IMG/VR virus record: IMGVR_UViG_3300035169_000087 | Location: 1-64,000 of that record | Direction: 5' to 3' (one strand) | From: a virus | DNA length: 64,000 nucleotides | In this document: positions 9,738 to 17,774 of the stretch, in pieces | Layout of the letters: every line of letters begins with the position of its first letter | Position numbering within the stretch: position 1 is the first letter of the stretch | Position numbers and translations under genes: made by a program | The notes under the pieces: generated by a model | Seen by the model: the letters and a program-made list of their open reading frames with translations, nothing else | What the model was told of the DNA's origin: nothing | Database searches by the model: none

Positions 9738-10274
9738 GTGTCCGGCAACTTGCCCGTACCCATCCCGCGCACGTTCTCGGTCAGCGAAGTCGAAGTCGGC
9801 GCGTACCTCAACTCGGTCAGGGATGCGCTCAACTTCCTGGTCAACGTGCCCGCGGCGTTCGTCACCCAGTCCGCGACCCAGAACCTGACCTCCAGCACAT
9901 TCACCGCGCTCACGTTCGACCAGTCCGTGTTCGACTCCTACGGCGGCCACTCCAACGTCACCAACAACTCCAGGTACACCGCGCAGGTCGCGGGCTGGTA
10001 CATCGTGTTCGGCTGCTCGTGCTTCGCCGCCAACACCACCGGGCAGCGCGGCGCGGCCGTCGCCAAGAACGGCACGAGGATTCAAGGCGCGGCCGGGTTC
10101 ATCCAAACCACCAGCGCACTGTCCCCCGCACCCGCCTCACCGCCGACGATCGTGTTCCTCGCCGTCGGCGACTACGTGGAGATCCAGGCGTACCAGAACG
10201 GCGCGAACCCGCTCGCCACCGCGTCCGGGGCCGACTTGGACTCGTCGATGACCGTAGTGTGGATCCACGCCTGA
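9738..10274 (+). CDS. Jelly-roll (C1q-like) tail tip protein
   Basis: 178 residues from GTG 9738, preceded by GAAAGGAG. After a short N-terminal segment (SVSEVEVGAYLNSVRDALNFL) it is a beta-rich domain with C1q/TNF-like features: YTAQVAGWYIVFGC, then a late strand VGDYVEIQAYQNG. Phage proteins of this shape are often trimeric receptor-binding or fibre-tip proteins. Its place straight after the hub gene supports this. Confidence 0.6.
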   Translation: MSGNLPVPIPRTFSVSEVEVGAYLNSVRDALNFLVNVPAAFVTQSATQNLTSSTFTALTFDQSVFDSYGGHSNVTNNSRYTAQVAGWYIVFGCSCFAANTTGQRGAAVAKNGTRIQGAAGFIQTTSALSPAPASPPTIVFLAVGDYVEIQAYQNGANPLATASGADLDSSMTVVWIHA

Positions 10275-10289
10275 GCACTGGGGGACCTG

Positions 10290-11468
10290 ATGCGCCGATC
10301 CGGGTACGCGACCACTGCCGCGCTGCTGGCTGCCGGGTTGGCTGCGGCGGGGGGCGGCGCGTCTGCCGCTGTCCGTTCGACTGTGCCGCCCGCACGGGCG
10401 TCCCTCACCTGGTCCTCGACGTGGTCCGCGCCGCAGTCCACCTCGCAGGCGGAGGGTTTCGGCGCGCAGACGATCCGCATGGTCGTCAACAGCAGCCTGG
10501 GCGGCAACCAGGTGCGGCTGCGGCTCAACAACATCTACTCGACCGGCACCGCGGTGTTCGGGCACGTCACGATCGGGCTGCAGCAGTCCGGGTCGACGAC
10601 GCAGGGCACGCCGGCCACGGTCACGTTCGGCGGATCGCAGTCCGTGTCGCTCGGTCCGGGGGCGTCGGCGTGGTCGGACGCCACGCCGTTGACGGTGCCC
10701 GCGCACACGCGCCTGCTCGTCTCGCTGTTCCTGCCGCCGCAGCACTCGGGTACCGCGCCCATGCACAGCCTCGGCGACGACACCGAGTACAACTACTGGG
10801 GCAGCGCGGACATCTCCGCGTCGCCGACGTTCACGGTGTCTAACACCTTCGCGTACAGCATGTACGTGGACGACGTGGACGTGGACACGCTCGCCGCCTC
10901 CACGGTGGTCGCGGTCGGCGACTCCATCACCGACGGCGCTAACCTCGCCACCGACACGGACACCCGCTGGCCCGACTACCTGGCCGCCAGGATCGCGCCG
11001 GCTGGCCTCGCGGTCGCGAACGCGGGAGTTAACGGCGACACGGTCACCGGCTCGTCCCCCGGTATCGCGGCCCGCTGGTCACGCGACGTACTCGCCGTGC
11101 CCGGTGCGCGCGCGATCATCGACGAGGGCGGCATCAACGACCTGCGGCTCGGCGTCACCGCGACCGCGCTCGAGGCGGCACAGACCAGCCTGATCGCATC
11201 GGCGCACACGGCTGGCCTCAAGATCCTGCTGACCACGATCACACCGTGCTCCGGCGCGAGCAGCTGCACGGCCGGGTTCGAGACGCAGCGGCAGGCGTAC
11301 AACGCGTGGGTGCGCGCCGGAACCACCGCTGACGGGTTCGTGGACTTCGACCACGCCATCGGCAACGCCGCGGCCCTGGCCGCCGCGTACGACTCCGGTG
11401 ACCATCTGCACCCCAACGCCGCCGGGCAGGACATGCTGGCCAACGCGGTCGACCCGAGCCTGCTCTAA
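10290..11468 (+). CDS. Secreted SGNH/GDSL-type esterase
   Basis: 392 residues. An N-terminal signal peptide is visible (MRRSGYATTAALLAAGLAAAG then Ala-rich cleavage region). Residues 35-190 are a beta-rich jelly-roll. The SGNH catalytic domain has block I GDSITDG (Ser about 213), a GGINDL block and the C-terminal Asp-His pair in DHLHPNAAGQ. The enzyme would remove acyl groups from a carbohydrate or wall polymer outside the cell. A signal peptide is not needed for a virion part, so it may act for the lysogen or during lysis. The substrate cannot be read from sequence. Confidence 0.85.
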   Translation: MRRSGYATTAALLAAGLAAAGGGASAAVRSTVPPARASLTWSSTWSAPQSTSQAEGFGAQTIRMVVNSSLGGNQVRLRLNNIYSTGTAVFGHVTIGLQQSGSTTQGTPATVTFGGSQSVSLGPGASAWSDATPLTVPAHTRLLVSLFLPPQHSGTAPMHSLGDDTEYNYWGSADISASPTFTVSNTFAYSMYVDDVDVDTLAASTVVAVGDSITDGANLATDTDTRWPDYLAARIAPAGLAVANAGVNGDTVTGSSPGIAARWSRDVLAVPGARAIIDEGGINDLRLGVTATALEAAQTSLIASAHTAGLKILLTTITPCSGASSCTAGFETQRQAYNAWVRAGTTADGFVDFDHAIGNAAALAAAYDSGDHLHPNAAGQDMLANAVDPSLL

Positions 11469-11779
11469 CCGCCCGGCACGACGGAGCACGCGAGCAGCTG
11501 CCCGTCGGCGGTGAACTCGGTCACGCTCGGCGCGGACGTACCGGGCAGCTCGATCGTGCTCGCCCCGGCCGACTCGGCCCTCGTGACGGTGCCGCCGCCA
11601 GCGCGAACCTCGACACTACCCGGCTGCTCGAGCGTCACCGTGAGCCGCAACCGGCCAGCCGCCGCCGTGTAGCGCACTGAGCACCCGCTGCCCGCTGATC
11701 CCGTCCCGTGGCTGACGAGCAGCACGCCGACCGGAACCGCGAGCGCCAGACACGCCGCCGCGACTACACCCTTACGCAT
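11465..11779 (-). CDS. Small exported or membrane-anchored protein, leftward
   Basis: 104 residues from ATG 11779, with GGGGTGGG upstream. Residues 1-25 (MRKGVVAAACLALAVPVG) are a signal peptide or anchor; the remainder is a small beta-rich domain (LRLTVTLEQPGSVEVRAGGG). It overlaps the esterase stop tail-to-tail by four bases. It is a second leftward exported protein among virion and lysis genes, like the lipoprotein at 4778-5338. Function unknown. Confidence 0.6.
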   Translation of the reverse strand: MRKGVVAAACLALAVPVGVLLVSHGTGSAGSGCSVRYTAAAGRLRLTVTLEQPGSVEVRAGGGTVTRAESAGASTIELPGTSAPSVTEFTADGQLLACSVVPGG

Positions 11780-11874
11780 GACCCACCCCTGAATCACTGC
11801 CGGTAACGGCGGCACCCTACTGCGCGTACAAGCGCGCCGAGGCCGAATCCCGAAAACGAAGGGAGGCGGCCGCC

Positions 11875-12315
11875 ATGGCGCACGAGACGGTCGCGGCACA
11901 CGAACAGACAGAGACGCACCACTACTCGGTGCACTTCCCGCCACACCCGGCGCGCACAGACGACCCGCACTACAAGGACTTCGACCACCTGCACCGCGAG
12001 TGGAAGAAAGACCCCGAGAAGTGGCAGTGCGCGGTCGGCAAGCACCGCGGCGACTTCTCCGAATGCGACCTGACCAAGCCGCTGGAGCTGCACCACAGCC
12101 ACGTCGAGTTCTCACTGCAAAACGGCGTCGCCCTCGCCTGGCTGGAAGCCGACTACCCGGGGATCTCCAACCCGGATGAGGTGGGGGCGTGGGTGGAAAG
12201 CCCGGCGAATCTCGAGGTCCTCTGCGTCTTTCACCACCGCGGACACGGCGGCGTGCACGTGGCAGCGGCTGCGGACTACGAGGCTGAAAAGTATGTGCGG
12301 GGGCTGATCACGTGA
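11875..12315 (+). CDS. HNH-like nuclease-fold protein
   Basis: 146 residues from ATG 11875, with GGGAGG upstream. The core LELHHSHVEFSLQNG, then NLEVLCVFHHRGHGG, has the spacing of an HNH (beta-beta-alpha metal) fold with His-His and a late Asn ... His-His. The usual CxxC zinc pairs are missing (single Cys at 52 and 63). HNH genes near the packaging and lysis region often assist DNA cutting during packaging; that job is inferred only. Confidence 0.5.
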   Translation: MAHETVAAHEQTETHHYSVHFPPHPARTDDPHYKDFDHLHREWKKDPEKWQCAVGKHRGDFSECDLTKPLELHHSHVEFSLQNGVALAWLEADYPGISNPDEVGAWVESPANLEVLCVFHHRGHGGVHVAAAADYEAEKYVRGLIT

Positions 12316-12878
12316 CCGCCGAACCGCAGCCGGGAACCGCGCCGCGCACCGCGTTCGAGCACGCCGTACACCCGTGGCGCCGCGAACGCGCCCAGCGCGG
12401 CCCCGTGAAGGTCACCGACCAGCACCCGCGCGGCAACCGCGTCACCCGGTTCAACACGCGGCTCGCTCTCGCGACAACCAAGGCCGTTGGCAGCATGTGG
12501 TGCGCGTACGCGTTCGCCGCGTTCGACTGCCTGGCGCTGCCGGAGGCAATCGCGGGCGGCATGTTCGGGATGGTGCAGTGGGTTGCCAGCTTCCTGCTGC
12601 AACTAGTGCTCCTCTCGATCATCATGGTCGGTCAGGACGTGCAGGCGAAGGCAGCAGACGCGCGCGCCGAGTCCACGTTCAAGGACGCCGAGGCGATCTT
12701 GCACGCCGCCGACCAGATCGCCGAGCACCTCACCGCGCAGGACGCGCACCTGATCGAGCAGGACGGGAAGCTCACGGACCTGGTCGCCGCGCAAGGCGGC
12801 CAGTTCGCCGAGTTAACGACACTGCTCACGGCCCTGCATGACCGGCTCGGCGACCGGCCGCAAGGGGGCACGCCGTGA
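12312..12878 (+). CDS. Membrane protein, holin-cassette candidate
   Basis: 188 residues from GTG overlapping the HNH gene stop. Two hydrophobic segments (about 58-78 and 82-105; SFLLQLVLLSIIMVGQDVQ) are followed by an Ala/Asp-rich helix-forming tail (about 105-180). The endolysin GTG overlaps its stop. Tight coupling to the lysin suggests a lysis role, but two membrane spans plus a long cytoplasmic coil are also seen in unrelated phage membrane proteins. Confidence 0.55.
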   Translation: MTAEPQPGTAPRTAFEHAVHPWRRERAQRGPVKVTDQHPRGNRVTRFNTRLALATTKAVGSMWCAYAFAAFDCLALPEAIAGGMFGMVQWVASFLLQLVLLSIIMVGQDVQAKAADARAESTFKDAEAILHAADQIAEHLTAQDAHLIEQDGKLTDLVAAQGGQFAELTTLLTALHDRLGDRPQGGTP

Positions 12879-13828
12879 CCAGGCTCGGCGCAGACGCCAC
12901 CTCCACCAGCATCCCCGCGCTGCGTTCCCTCGGCGCGAGCTGGGTCAGCCGGTACCTGTCGGACTACCCGTGGAAGAACCTCACCCCCACCGAAGCCAAG
13001 GCCCTGACCGCCGCCGGATTCGACCTCGTGTCGAACTGGGAGAACGACGTCGACGACTGGGCCACCGGGCAGGGCGCGGCGTTCGCCCGCCGCGCGGCCG
13101 CCCAGCACGCCGCATGCGGCGGCCCGTCGTGGGCCCCGATCTTCTTCTCCGTGGACGAGAAGGTCGACCCCGCCGACCCCCGGCTGCACCAGTACTTCCG
13201 CGACATCAACGGCGTGCTCGGCGTATCGCGCACCGCCGCCTACGCGCAGACCAGCGTCCTGCGCGTCCTGCGTTCCCTCGGCCTGATCAGCTTCACGTGG
13301 CGTTCCATGTCCACGTTCGGGCTACCCGAGGGCCTGGGCGACCCGGGCGAGTTCGACATCGAACAGACCGGGGCGTTCAACGCGGACTACGACCGGGACG
13401 TGGCGAACAGCACCTACTTCGGGCAGTGGCGCATCGGCGCGACGGCCCCTGCGCACGCACTTCAGGAGGTCACCATGGACGCTCTCTACGCCGTCAACCC
13501 CGGACCCAACCAGGAGGCGGCCGGGATCTGGCTGCTTCTGGGCGGTCACTACACGCACGTGCCGACGATCGCCGACCGCAACACGATCGTCGCGAAGCTC
13601 GGGATCGCGGAGAAGCCGCTGGACTACGACGCGCACCTGGTGCTGCTCGCGGCGACCGGAGCCCCCGCGCCCGCGCCGGTGGACGCCAAGGCCCTCGCCG
13701 CAGCGGTCGTCACCGGCCTGACCCCGATCGTGAACGCCGCACTACAAGCCGGGCAAGCCGTCGACTACGACCACTTGGCCGTCGTCGTCGAATCACACCT
13801 CGCCGCGACACTCGCGCAGGCCAAGTAG
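12875..13828 (+). CDS. Endolysin with DUF1906 (glycoside-hydrolase-like) domain
   Basis: 317 residues from GTG 12875. Residues 1-215 match the DUF1906 / Rv2525c-like fold found in actinobacterial lysins: start LGADATSTSIPALRSLGASW, VSRYLSDYPWKNLTPTEA, FDLVSNWEN, WAPIFFSVDEKVDP and FDIEQTGAFN. The Asp/Glu residues at strand ends fit a TIM-barrel hydrolase. The C-terminal 90 residues are Ala/Val-rich and may bind wall. No signal peptide, so it needs a holin. It is followed by the coiled-coil holin candidate. Confidence 0.8.
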   Translation: MTRLGADATSTSIPALRSLGASWVSRYLSDYPWKNLTPTEAKALTAAGFDLVSNWENDVDDWATGQGAAFARRAAAQHAACGGPSWAPIFFSVDEKVDPADPRLHQYFRDINGVLGVSRTAAYAQTSVLRVLRSLGLISFTWRSMSTFGLPEGLGDPGEFDIEQTGAFNADYDRDVANSTYFGQWRIGATAPAHALQEVTMDALYAVNPGPNQEAAGIWLLLGGHYTHVPTIADRNTIVAKLGIAEKPLDYDAHLVLLAATGAPAPAPVDAKALAAAVVTGLTPIVNAALQAGQAVDYDHLAVVVESHLAATLAQAK

Positions 13829-13873
13829 CCGCCCCACCTGAACAACCGGCCCGCACATCCACAGGAGCGCGCC

Positions 13874-14284
13874 GTGGGCGACGAGCCGATGACCGACGGC
13901 GAGATCAAACGAAACTTCGCCCGCCTCGAACGCGGACAGAAAGACGGCGACGACCGGCACGCGAAACTCGCCGCCGAAATGGTCCCCACCGCACTATGGA
14001 AAGCCGAACACGAGGCACTCCAAGACGACGTACGCGAACTGCGCGACGAAGTACGCGAGACCGCGAAACGCATCGAACGAACCTCCCTGGAACGCATGGG
14101 CGTACTCACCGGGAAAATCGAGGCGGTCAGCAAACGGCAGAGCGCGCACGAGAAGTCGCACGCCGACAACACCAGCTGGTCACGCAACAAGAAACTGATC
14201 GTGGGCGTCGGGATGCTCGGCGCGGCCGCCACGATCGCCGCGGCGTGGATAGCTGCCGCGCTCGCGTCGGGAGGGCTGCACTAG
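13874..14284 (+). CDS. Holin-like protein, coiled coil plus C-terminal membrane span
   Basis: 136 residues from GTG 13874 (GGAGCGCGCC upstream). Residues 5-100 are a charged coiled coil (DDVRELRDEVRETAKRIE); residues 112-130 form one membrane segment (LIVGVGMLGAAATIAAAWIA). This matches the XhlA-type holin or holin-associated shape. It follows the endolysin and shares one base with the next start (TAGTG). Confidence 0.65.
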   Translation: MGDEPMTDGEIKRNFARLERGQKDGDDRHAKLAAEMVPTALWKAEHEALQDDVRELRDEVRETAKRIERTSLERMGVLTGKIEAVSKRQSAHEKSHADNTSWSRNKKLIVGVGMLGAAATIAAAWIAAALASGGLH

Positions 14285-15183
14285 TGTCGGCTGGACGTCG
14301 GATGCTGGCGGCCGCTTCGGCGGTGCTGCTCGTGGCACTGTTCGCGCTCGTGGTGTTCCTGCTGCTGGTGGTGGATCGCGCGGGTGGTCGTATCGACTCG
14401 CAGGCCTCAGCGATCTCGGCGCTCGCGTCGGGTGACAGTCAGTTGCGGGCGCAGGTCAGGTCGCTGGGTGGGACGCCGAACGTGCCGCCGCCGCAGGTCA
14501 TCATCTCCGGGATCCCCGGGGCGGCCGGCCCTGTGGGTCCGGGTCCGAGTGACGCGCAGGTGCAGGGCGCGGTAGACGACTACCTCGCCGCGCACCCGCC
14601 TGTCGCCGCAGTGTCTACGCAGGCTCTCACCACAGTCGTGGCCGCGTATCTCACCGAGCATCCACCCGCGCCCGGACCGCCGCCCTCGGACGCTCAGGTC
14701 GCTACCGCGGTCGCCGCGTACATGGCCGCGAACCCAGCGCCGTCCGGACCACCGGGACCACAAGGCAGTCCCGGCGTAGGCGAACAGGGACCGGCTGGGC
14801 CGGCCGGAACACCAGGCAGCGCGCCCGCGGGATGGACGTGGACCGACCCGTCGGGCACCACATACGACTGCGCGCAGGACGGCGGGACTCCCGCGCCGCA
14901 CTACGCGTGCGCGGCGCGCCCGTCCCCGTCTGCGTCACCGAGCCAGTCCCCGTCGCCGACCGATTCGACTTCCCCGGCCCCGTCCGTCTCACCGCCCGCG
15001 CCTGCCACGGCCGCACCGACCCTGGCGCCGAGCACTGCACCGCCGACCGGTTCGCCGGCCACGACCGCGGCGTCGTTCACGACCCTCACCAGCCCGGCCC
15101 CGCAGCCCGCGCCCACGACGCCCGGTCCGCGTTCGGGGCTGTGGCTGCTGAGCGTGCCGATGCTGCCCGGCCGCCGCTCCTAA
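14284..15183 (+). CDS. Membrane-anchored collagen-like protein
   Basis: 299 residues from GTG 14284. An N-terminal anchor (about 5-30, LLVALFALVVFLLLVV) is followed by a short coil and two AVAAYxxxxP-type repeats. A collagen-like Gly-X-Y tract (about 155-182, PGPQGSPGVGEQGPAG) comes next, then a small domain with two Cys and a Ser/Pro/Thr-rich tail of about 80 residues. It would project outside the cell. Position after the holin suggests a lysis or cell-surface job. The last gene before a strong terminator. Confidence 0.7.
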   Translation: MSAGRRMLAAASAVLLVALFALVVFLLLVVDRAGGRIDSQASAISALASGDSQLRAQVRSLGGTPNVPPPQVIISGIPGAAGPVGPGPSDAQVQGAVDDYLAAHPPVAAVSTQALTTVVAAYLTEHPPAPGPPPSDAQVATAVAAYMAANPAPSGPPGPQGSPGVGEQGPAGPAGTPGSAPAGWTWTDPSGTTYDCAQDGGTPAPHYACAARPSPSASPSQSPSPTDSTSPAPSVSPPAPATAAPTLAPSTAPPTGSPATTAASFTTLTSPAPQPAPTTPGPRSGLWLLSVPMLPGRRS

Positions 15184-15209
15184 CCACCGCAGTACCCGCA
15201 CACCCGCCT

Positions 15210-15257
15210 CCGCCCGCTCTCAGCCCCTCGCACGGGCTGGGGGCGGGCGGCTTTTTT
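15210..15257 (+). terminator. Intrinsic terminator of the late operon
   Basis: A 17-bp stem pairs 15210-15226 with 15234-15250 (two G-U pairs), loop of seven, then six T at 15252-15257. It ends the rightward virion/lysis transcription just before the att site. Confidence 0.9.
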
Positions 15258-15356
15258 GCGTTCCCGGAAGGGCGATCCGTGACCTGCGTGTGACCCGTGC
15301 TCAAGGGCGTCGGCCGAAGGGGGGTTAAGAACCAGGTGGGGCCTGTCAAGAAGATG

Positions 15357-15381
15357 TGTCCGAGGGGGGACTTGAACCCCA
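15357..15381 (-). other. attP core: identity to the 3' end of a tRNA gene
   Basis: On the minus strand this reads like the end of a tRNA: a T arm with GGGGTTCAAGTCCCC, then the 3' acceptor strand CTCGGAC (15358-15364) and discriminator A. No D arm or anticodon arm accompanies it, so it is not a tRNA gene. Such a fragment between terminator and integrase is the usual attP core of phages that integrate into a tRNA 3' end and rebuild it. Which host tRNA cannot be told from this piece alone. Confidence 0.75.
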
Positions 15382-15412
15382 TCTAACATGCTGGTAGCTG
15401 CGCTGATGCCAG

Positions 15413-15445
15413 TATCCCTTTCCCTCGGTATCCCTGTCTATCCTT
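15413..15445 (+). repeat. Possible integrase arm-type repeats
   Basis: TATCCCT at 15413-15419 and 15429-15435, and TATCCTT at 15439-15445, lie about 30-65 bases from the tRNA-like core. Short direct repeats in this place are typical of integrase arm sites, but three copies of seven bases are weak evidence. Confidence 0.35.
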
Positions 15446-15498
15446 GCGTTTCCCGGCGGGCCGTGACCCCGGGTCACAGCCGGTGGCATCATGGCGGC

Positions 15499-16863
15499 AT
15501 GGCGAGCCTCTCCCACCGCACCCTCAAAGACGGCGCCACCGTGTACCGGGTGACCTGGCGGCCCAAGGACCCCGACGCGGTGAAGAAGCAGACCGTGGAG
15601 ACCTTCGACCCGCGTGAGGGGCGCCACCGCGACCGCGACGCGGCGGTGGCGTTCAAGCACGCGGTGGAGGCGTTCGGGCACTGCTGGCCGCCGAACTACG
15701 CGCCCGGCCAGGGGTACCTGAACGCGGAGGCGTACGCCGAGGCGCAGAAACGCCAGGGCGCCGGCCCAGCGGAGCCGGTGCCGTTCGAGCAGTACGCGTC
15801 GCAGTGGCTGGAGACGGTCGCCAACGGCCTAGAGGACGGCACCGCAGGCCGCTACCGGCAGATCCTGGCCAACCACCTGATCCCGGCGTTCGGGCACCTG
15901 GACATCCGCGACCCGGGCGGCATCACGCCGCTGCTGATCGGCCGCTGGATCACCGCGCTACGCCACCCCGAGAGCGAGGAGGACGAGGAGCAGGTCGCCG
16001 GGCTGTCACCGAAGACGGTGCGCAACCTGCACGGGCTTCTGTCCGCGATCCTGCAGAGCGCGGTGGAGCGGGAGGTGCCGCTGCGGGAGCGCAACCCGTG
16101 CCGGGAGTCGGGCAAGCACCTGCCGCGGCTGGATGAGGGCGACGAGATGGTGTTCCTCTCCCCAGGCGAGTACGACCTGATCCGCGGTCAGATCATCGAC
16201 GGTGAGGCGCGGGATCTGGCGGACTGCCTGTACGGCACGGGGCTGCGCTACAGCGAGGCGACGGCGCTGCGCGCGATGGACTTCCATTTGGATGCGCGGC
16301 GGGCGAGCTTCCAGGTGCGCAAGGCGTGGAAGCAGGAGTCGGACGGCTCCTACAAGCTGGGTGATCCGAAGACGGAGGCGGCGAAGCGCACGGTGTATCT
16401 GACGCCGGTTCAGGTGGAGGCGTGGGGCAAGCGGCTGGCCGGTCTGCGGCGCGAGTCGCTGGTGTTCCAGGGACCGAACGGCGGCCGGTTCGTGCATGAC
16501 ACGTTTTATTCGCAGCGTTGGCGTCCGGCGGTGTACCGGGCGGCGCGGTGCGTGCAATGCCGGTCCGAGGACTATGCGGCGGGGGTGGGGCGGCGCGGGT
16601 ACCGGTATCTGCGCAGTGAGCATGTGGCGTGGTGCGGGCACGAGGGACAGCTTGAGGTGATCCCGCGGGTGCACGATCTGCGGCACAGCCACGTGGCTGC
16701 GTTGATCGGGATCGGGACGCCGCTGTTGGCGATCTCCCGGCGGCTGGGGCACAAGAGCATTCAGATCACACAGGACCGGTACGGGCATCTACTGCCGCAC
16801 GTGCACGACGATCTGCTGGATGGGCTGGACGCGCTGCTGGCGACGCTCGGGGGGCGCGTTTAG
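15499..16863 (+). CDS. int: Tyrosine integrase
   Basis: 454 residues; ATG 15499 chosen because the protein-like sequence starts at MASLSHRTLKDG. It has an N-terminal arm-binding part, SAM-like core-binding domain (about 95-215) and catalytic domain. Catalytic residues are Arg in GTGLRYSEA, Lys in GDPKTEAAKR, HxxR in HDLRHSHVA, His in LGHKS and the nucleophile Tyr in DRYGHL. Between the Lys and HxxR motifs is an insertion with CVQC and HVAWCGH, possibly a zinc site. It should insert the phage at the tRNA site next to it. The gene converges on the membrane protein at 16860. Confidence 0.95.
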   Translation: MASLSHRTLKDGATVYRVTWRPKDPDAVKKQTVETFDPREGRHRDRDAAVAFKHAVEAFGHCWPPNYAPGQGYLNAEAYAEAQKRQGAGPAEPVPFEQYASQWLETVANGLEDGTAGRYRQILANHLIPAFGHLDIRDPGGITPLLIGRWITALRHPESEEDEEQVAGLSPKTVRNLHGLLSAILQSAVEREVPLRERNPCRESGKHLPRLDEGDEMVFLSPGEYDLIRGQIIDGEARDLADCLYGTGLRYSEATALRAMDFHLDARRASFQVRKAWKQESDGSYKLGDPKTEAAKRTVYLTPVQVEAWGKRLAGLRRESLVFQGPNGGRFVHDTFYSQRWRPAVYRAARCVQCRSEDYAAGVGRRGYRYLRSEHVAWCGHEGQLEVIPRVHDLRHSHVAALIGIGTPLLAISRRLGHKSIQITQDRYGHLLPHVHDDLLDGLDALLATLGGRV

Positions 16864-17594
16864 CCGCGGCCGGAGCGCGGCTCGCTTTCCTCGTCCTGCT
16901 CGACGGGAAGCGGCGTGGTGCGCTGCGCGGGGCCGCGCACCAGGTGCAGTTCAGCGGGCGCGGCGAGATCACCCGCGCCGAGGGCGGTCAGCCGCAGCCG
17001 TGCGCGGTCCTCCCGGGCACACGCGTGCATCTCACAGGCGAGCTCGTAGAGGGTTTCACGGCGCGCCGCAGCGGTACCGGAGGCCACGATCACGGTCGTC
17101 CAGATCCCGACCGAGAGACACAGGATCAGCGTGAACATGCTCACCAGCAGTGTCACGTGGTACATGCCCCTGGCGGCCTGCCAGGTGTAGATCGCGGCCA
17201 GGACCCACGCGACGGCGGCGGCGGAACTCAGGCCCCTGCGCACCCGGGGGCGCAGCCGCCAGCGGCGCGCACCGGGGATCAGGACACTGTCCAGCCGCGG
17301 GTCCCCGATCGCCAGGCCACGGGCCAGTGCGCGGGTGACGCGCGGTTCCTCGCCATGCAGCATCGCGATCCCCAGACCCAGGCAGCCGGCGCCGATACTC
17401 CAGCAGCACAGCAGCCCGAAACGCTCGGGCAGTAGGCGAATGGTGTGGGTGGCCTGCGCGGCGATCAGCGCGCCAGACCCGCACCAGGTGGTTGCGGCCA
17501 GGAGCGCGCCAGCGCGCACGATGGCTCGATCCCCCCGCGCTTGATCTCCGCCGCCGGCCCGTGTTGGCGGGTCGTCGGGCGGCCGGTCGGACAT
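16860..17594 (-). CDS. Four-span membrane protein next to integrase
   Basis: 244 residues from ATG with GGAGAG upstream. Hydrophobic segments lie near 28-48, 60-80, 122-140 and 148-172; the C-terminal 70 residues are charged and probably cytoplasmic. It overlaps the integrase end by four bases, tail to tail, and lies beside the repressor, the usual place for lysogen-expressed genes. Superinfection exclusion is a reasonable guess only; no family was recognised. Confidence 0.65.
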   Translation of the reverse strand: MSDRPPDDPPTRAGGGDQARGDRAIVRAGALLAATTWCGSGALIAAQATHTIRLLPERFGLLCCWSIGAGCLGLGIAMLHGEEPRVTRALARGLAIGDPRLDSVLIPGARRWRLRPRVRRGLSSAAAVAWVLAAIYTWQAARGMYHVTLLVSMFTLILCLSVGIWTTVIVASGTAAARRETLYELACEMHACAREDRARLRLTALGAGDLAAPAELHLVRGPAQRTTPLPVEQDEESEPRSGRG

Positions 17595-17774
17595 GTGCTC
17601 TCCCCTGCGTGTCCGTCACCCTTGTGGCCCGAATCACCAGGGCGTGCCTGTGTTTGTGACCGGTAAACCGGAGTGTAGTGCGCATACCCCGGACTTTTCA
17701 GCTTATGGAGCGTGCGCCCCGGCGCGCAGCGATTTCACCCGATCGAGTTACAGTGCTTTGTTTCGTGGGGAGTT
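17595..17774 (-). promoter_or_regulatory. Leader/promoter region of the membrane protein
   Basis: A gap of 180 bases without a gene. Reading leftward, CTGAAA is followed 18 bases later by TACACT, a possible -35/-10 pair. CCGGT-AA-ACCGG (17661-17672) is a small palindrome downstream of it and could be an operator. No direct proof. Confidence 0.35.

Noticed and set aside
12838-14283. Upstream extension of the collagen-like protein
   Set aside because: The open frame runs back to 12838 but is an Arg-rich shadow of the endolysin and holin genes; GTG 14284 in a TAGTG overlap is the real start.
15365-15400. A full tRNA gene at the att site
   Set aside because: No D arm, anticodon loop or 5' acceptor strand upstream on the minus strand; only the T arm and 3' acceptor strand are present.
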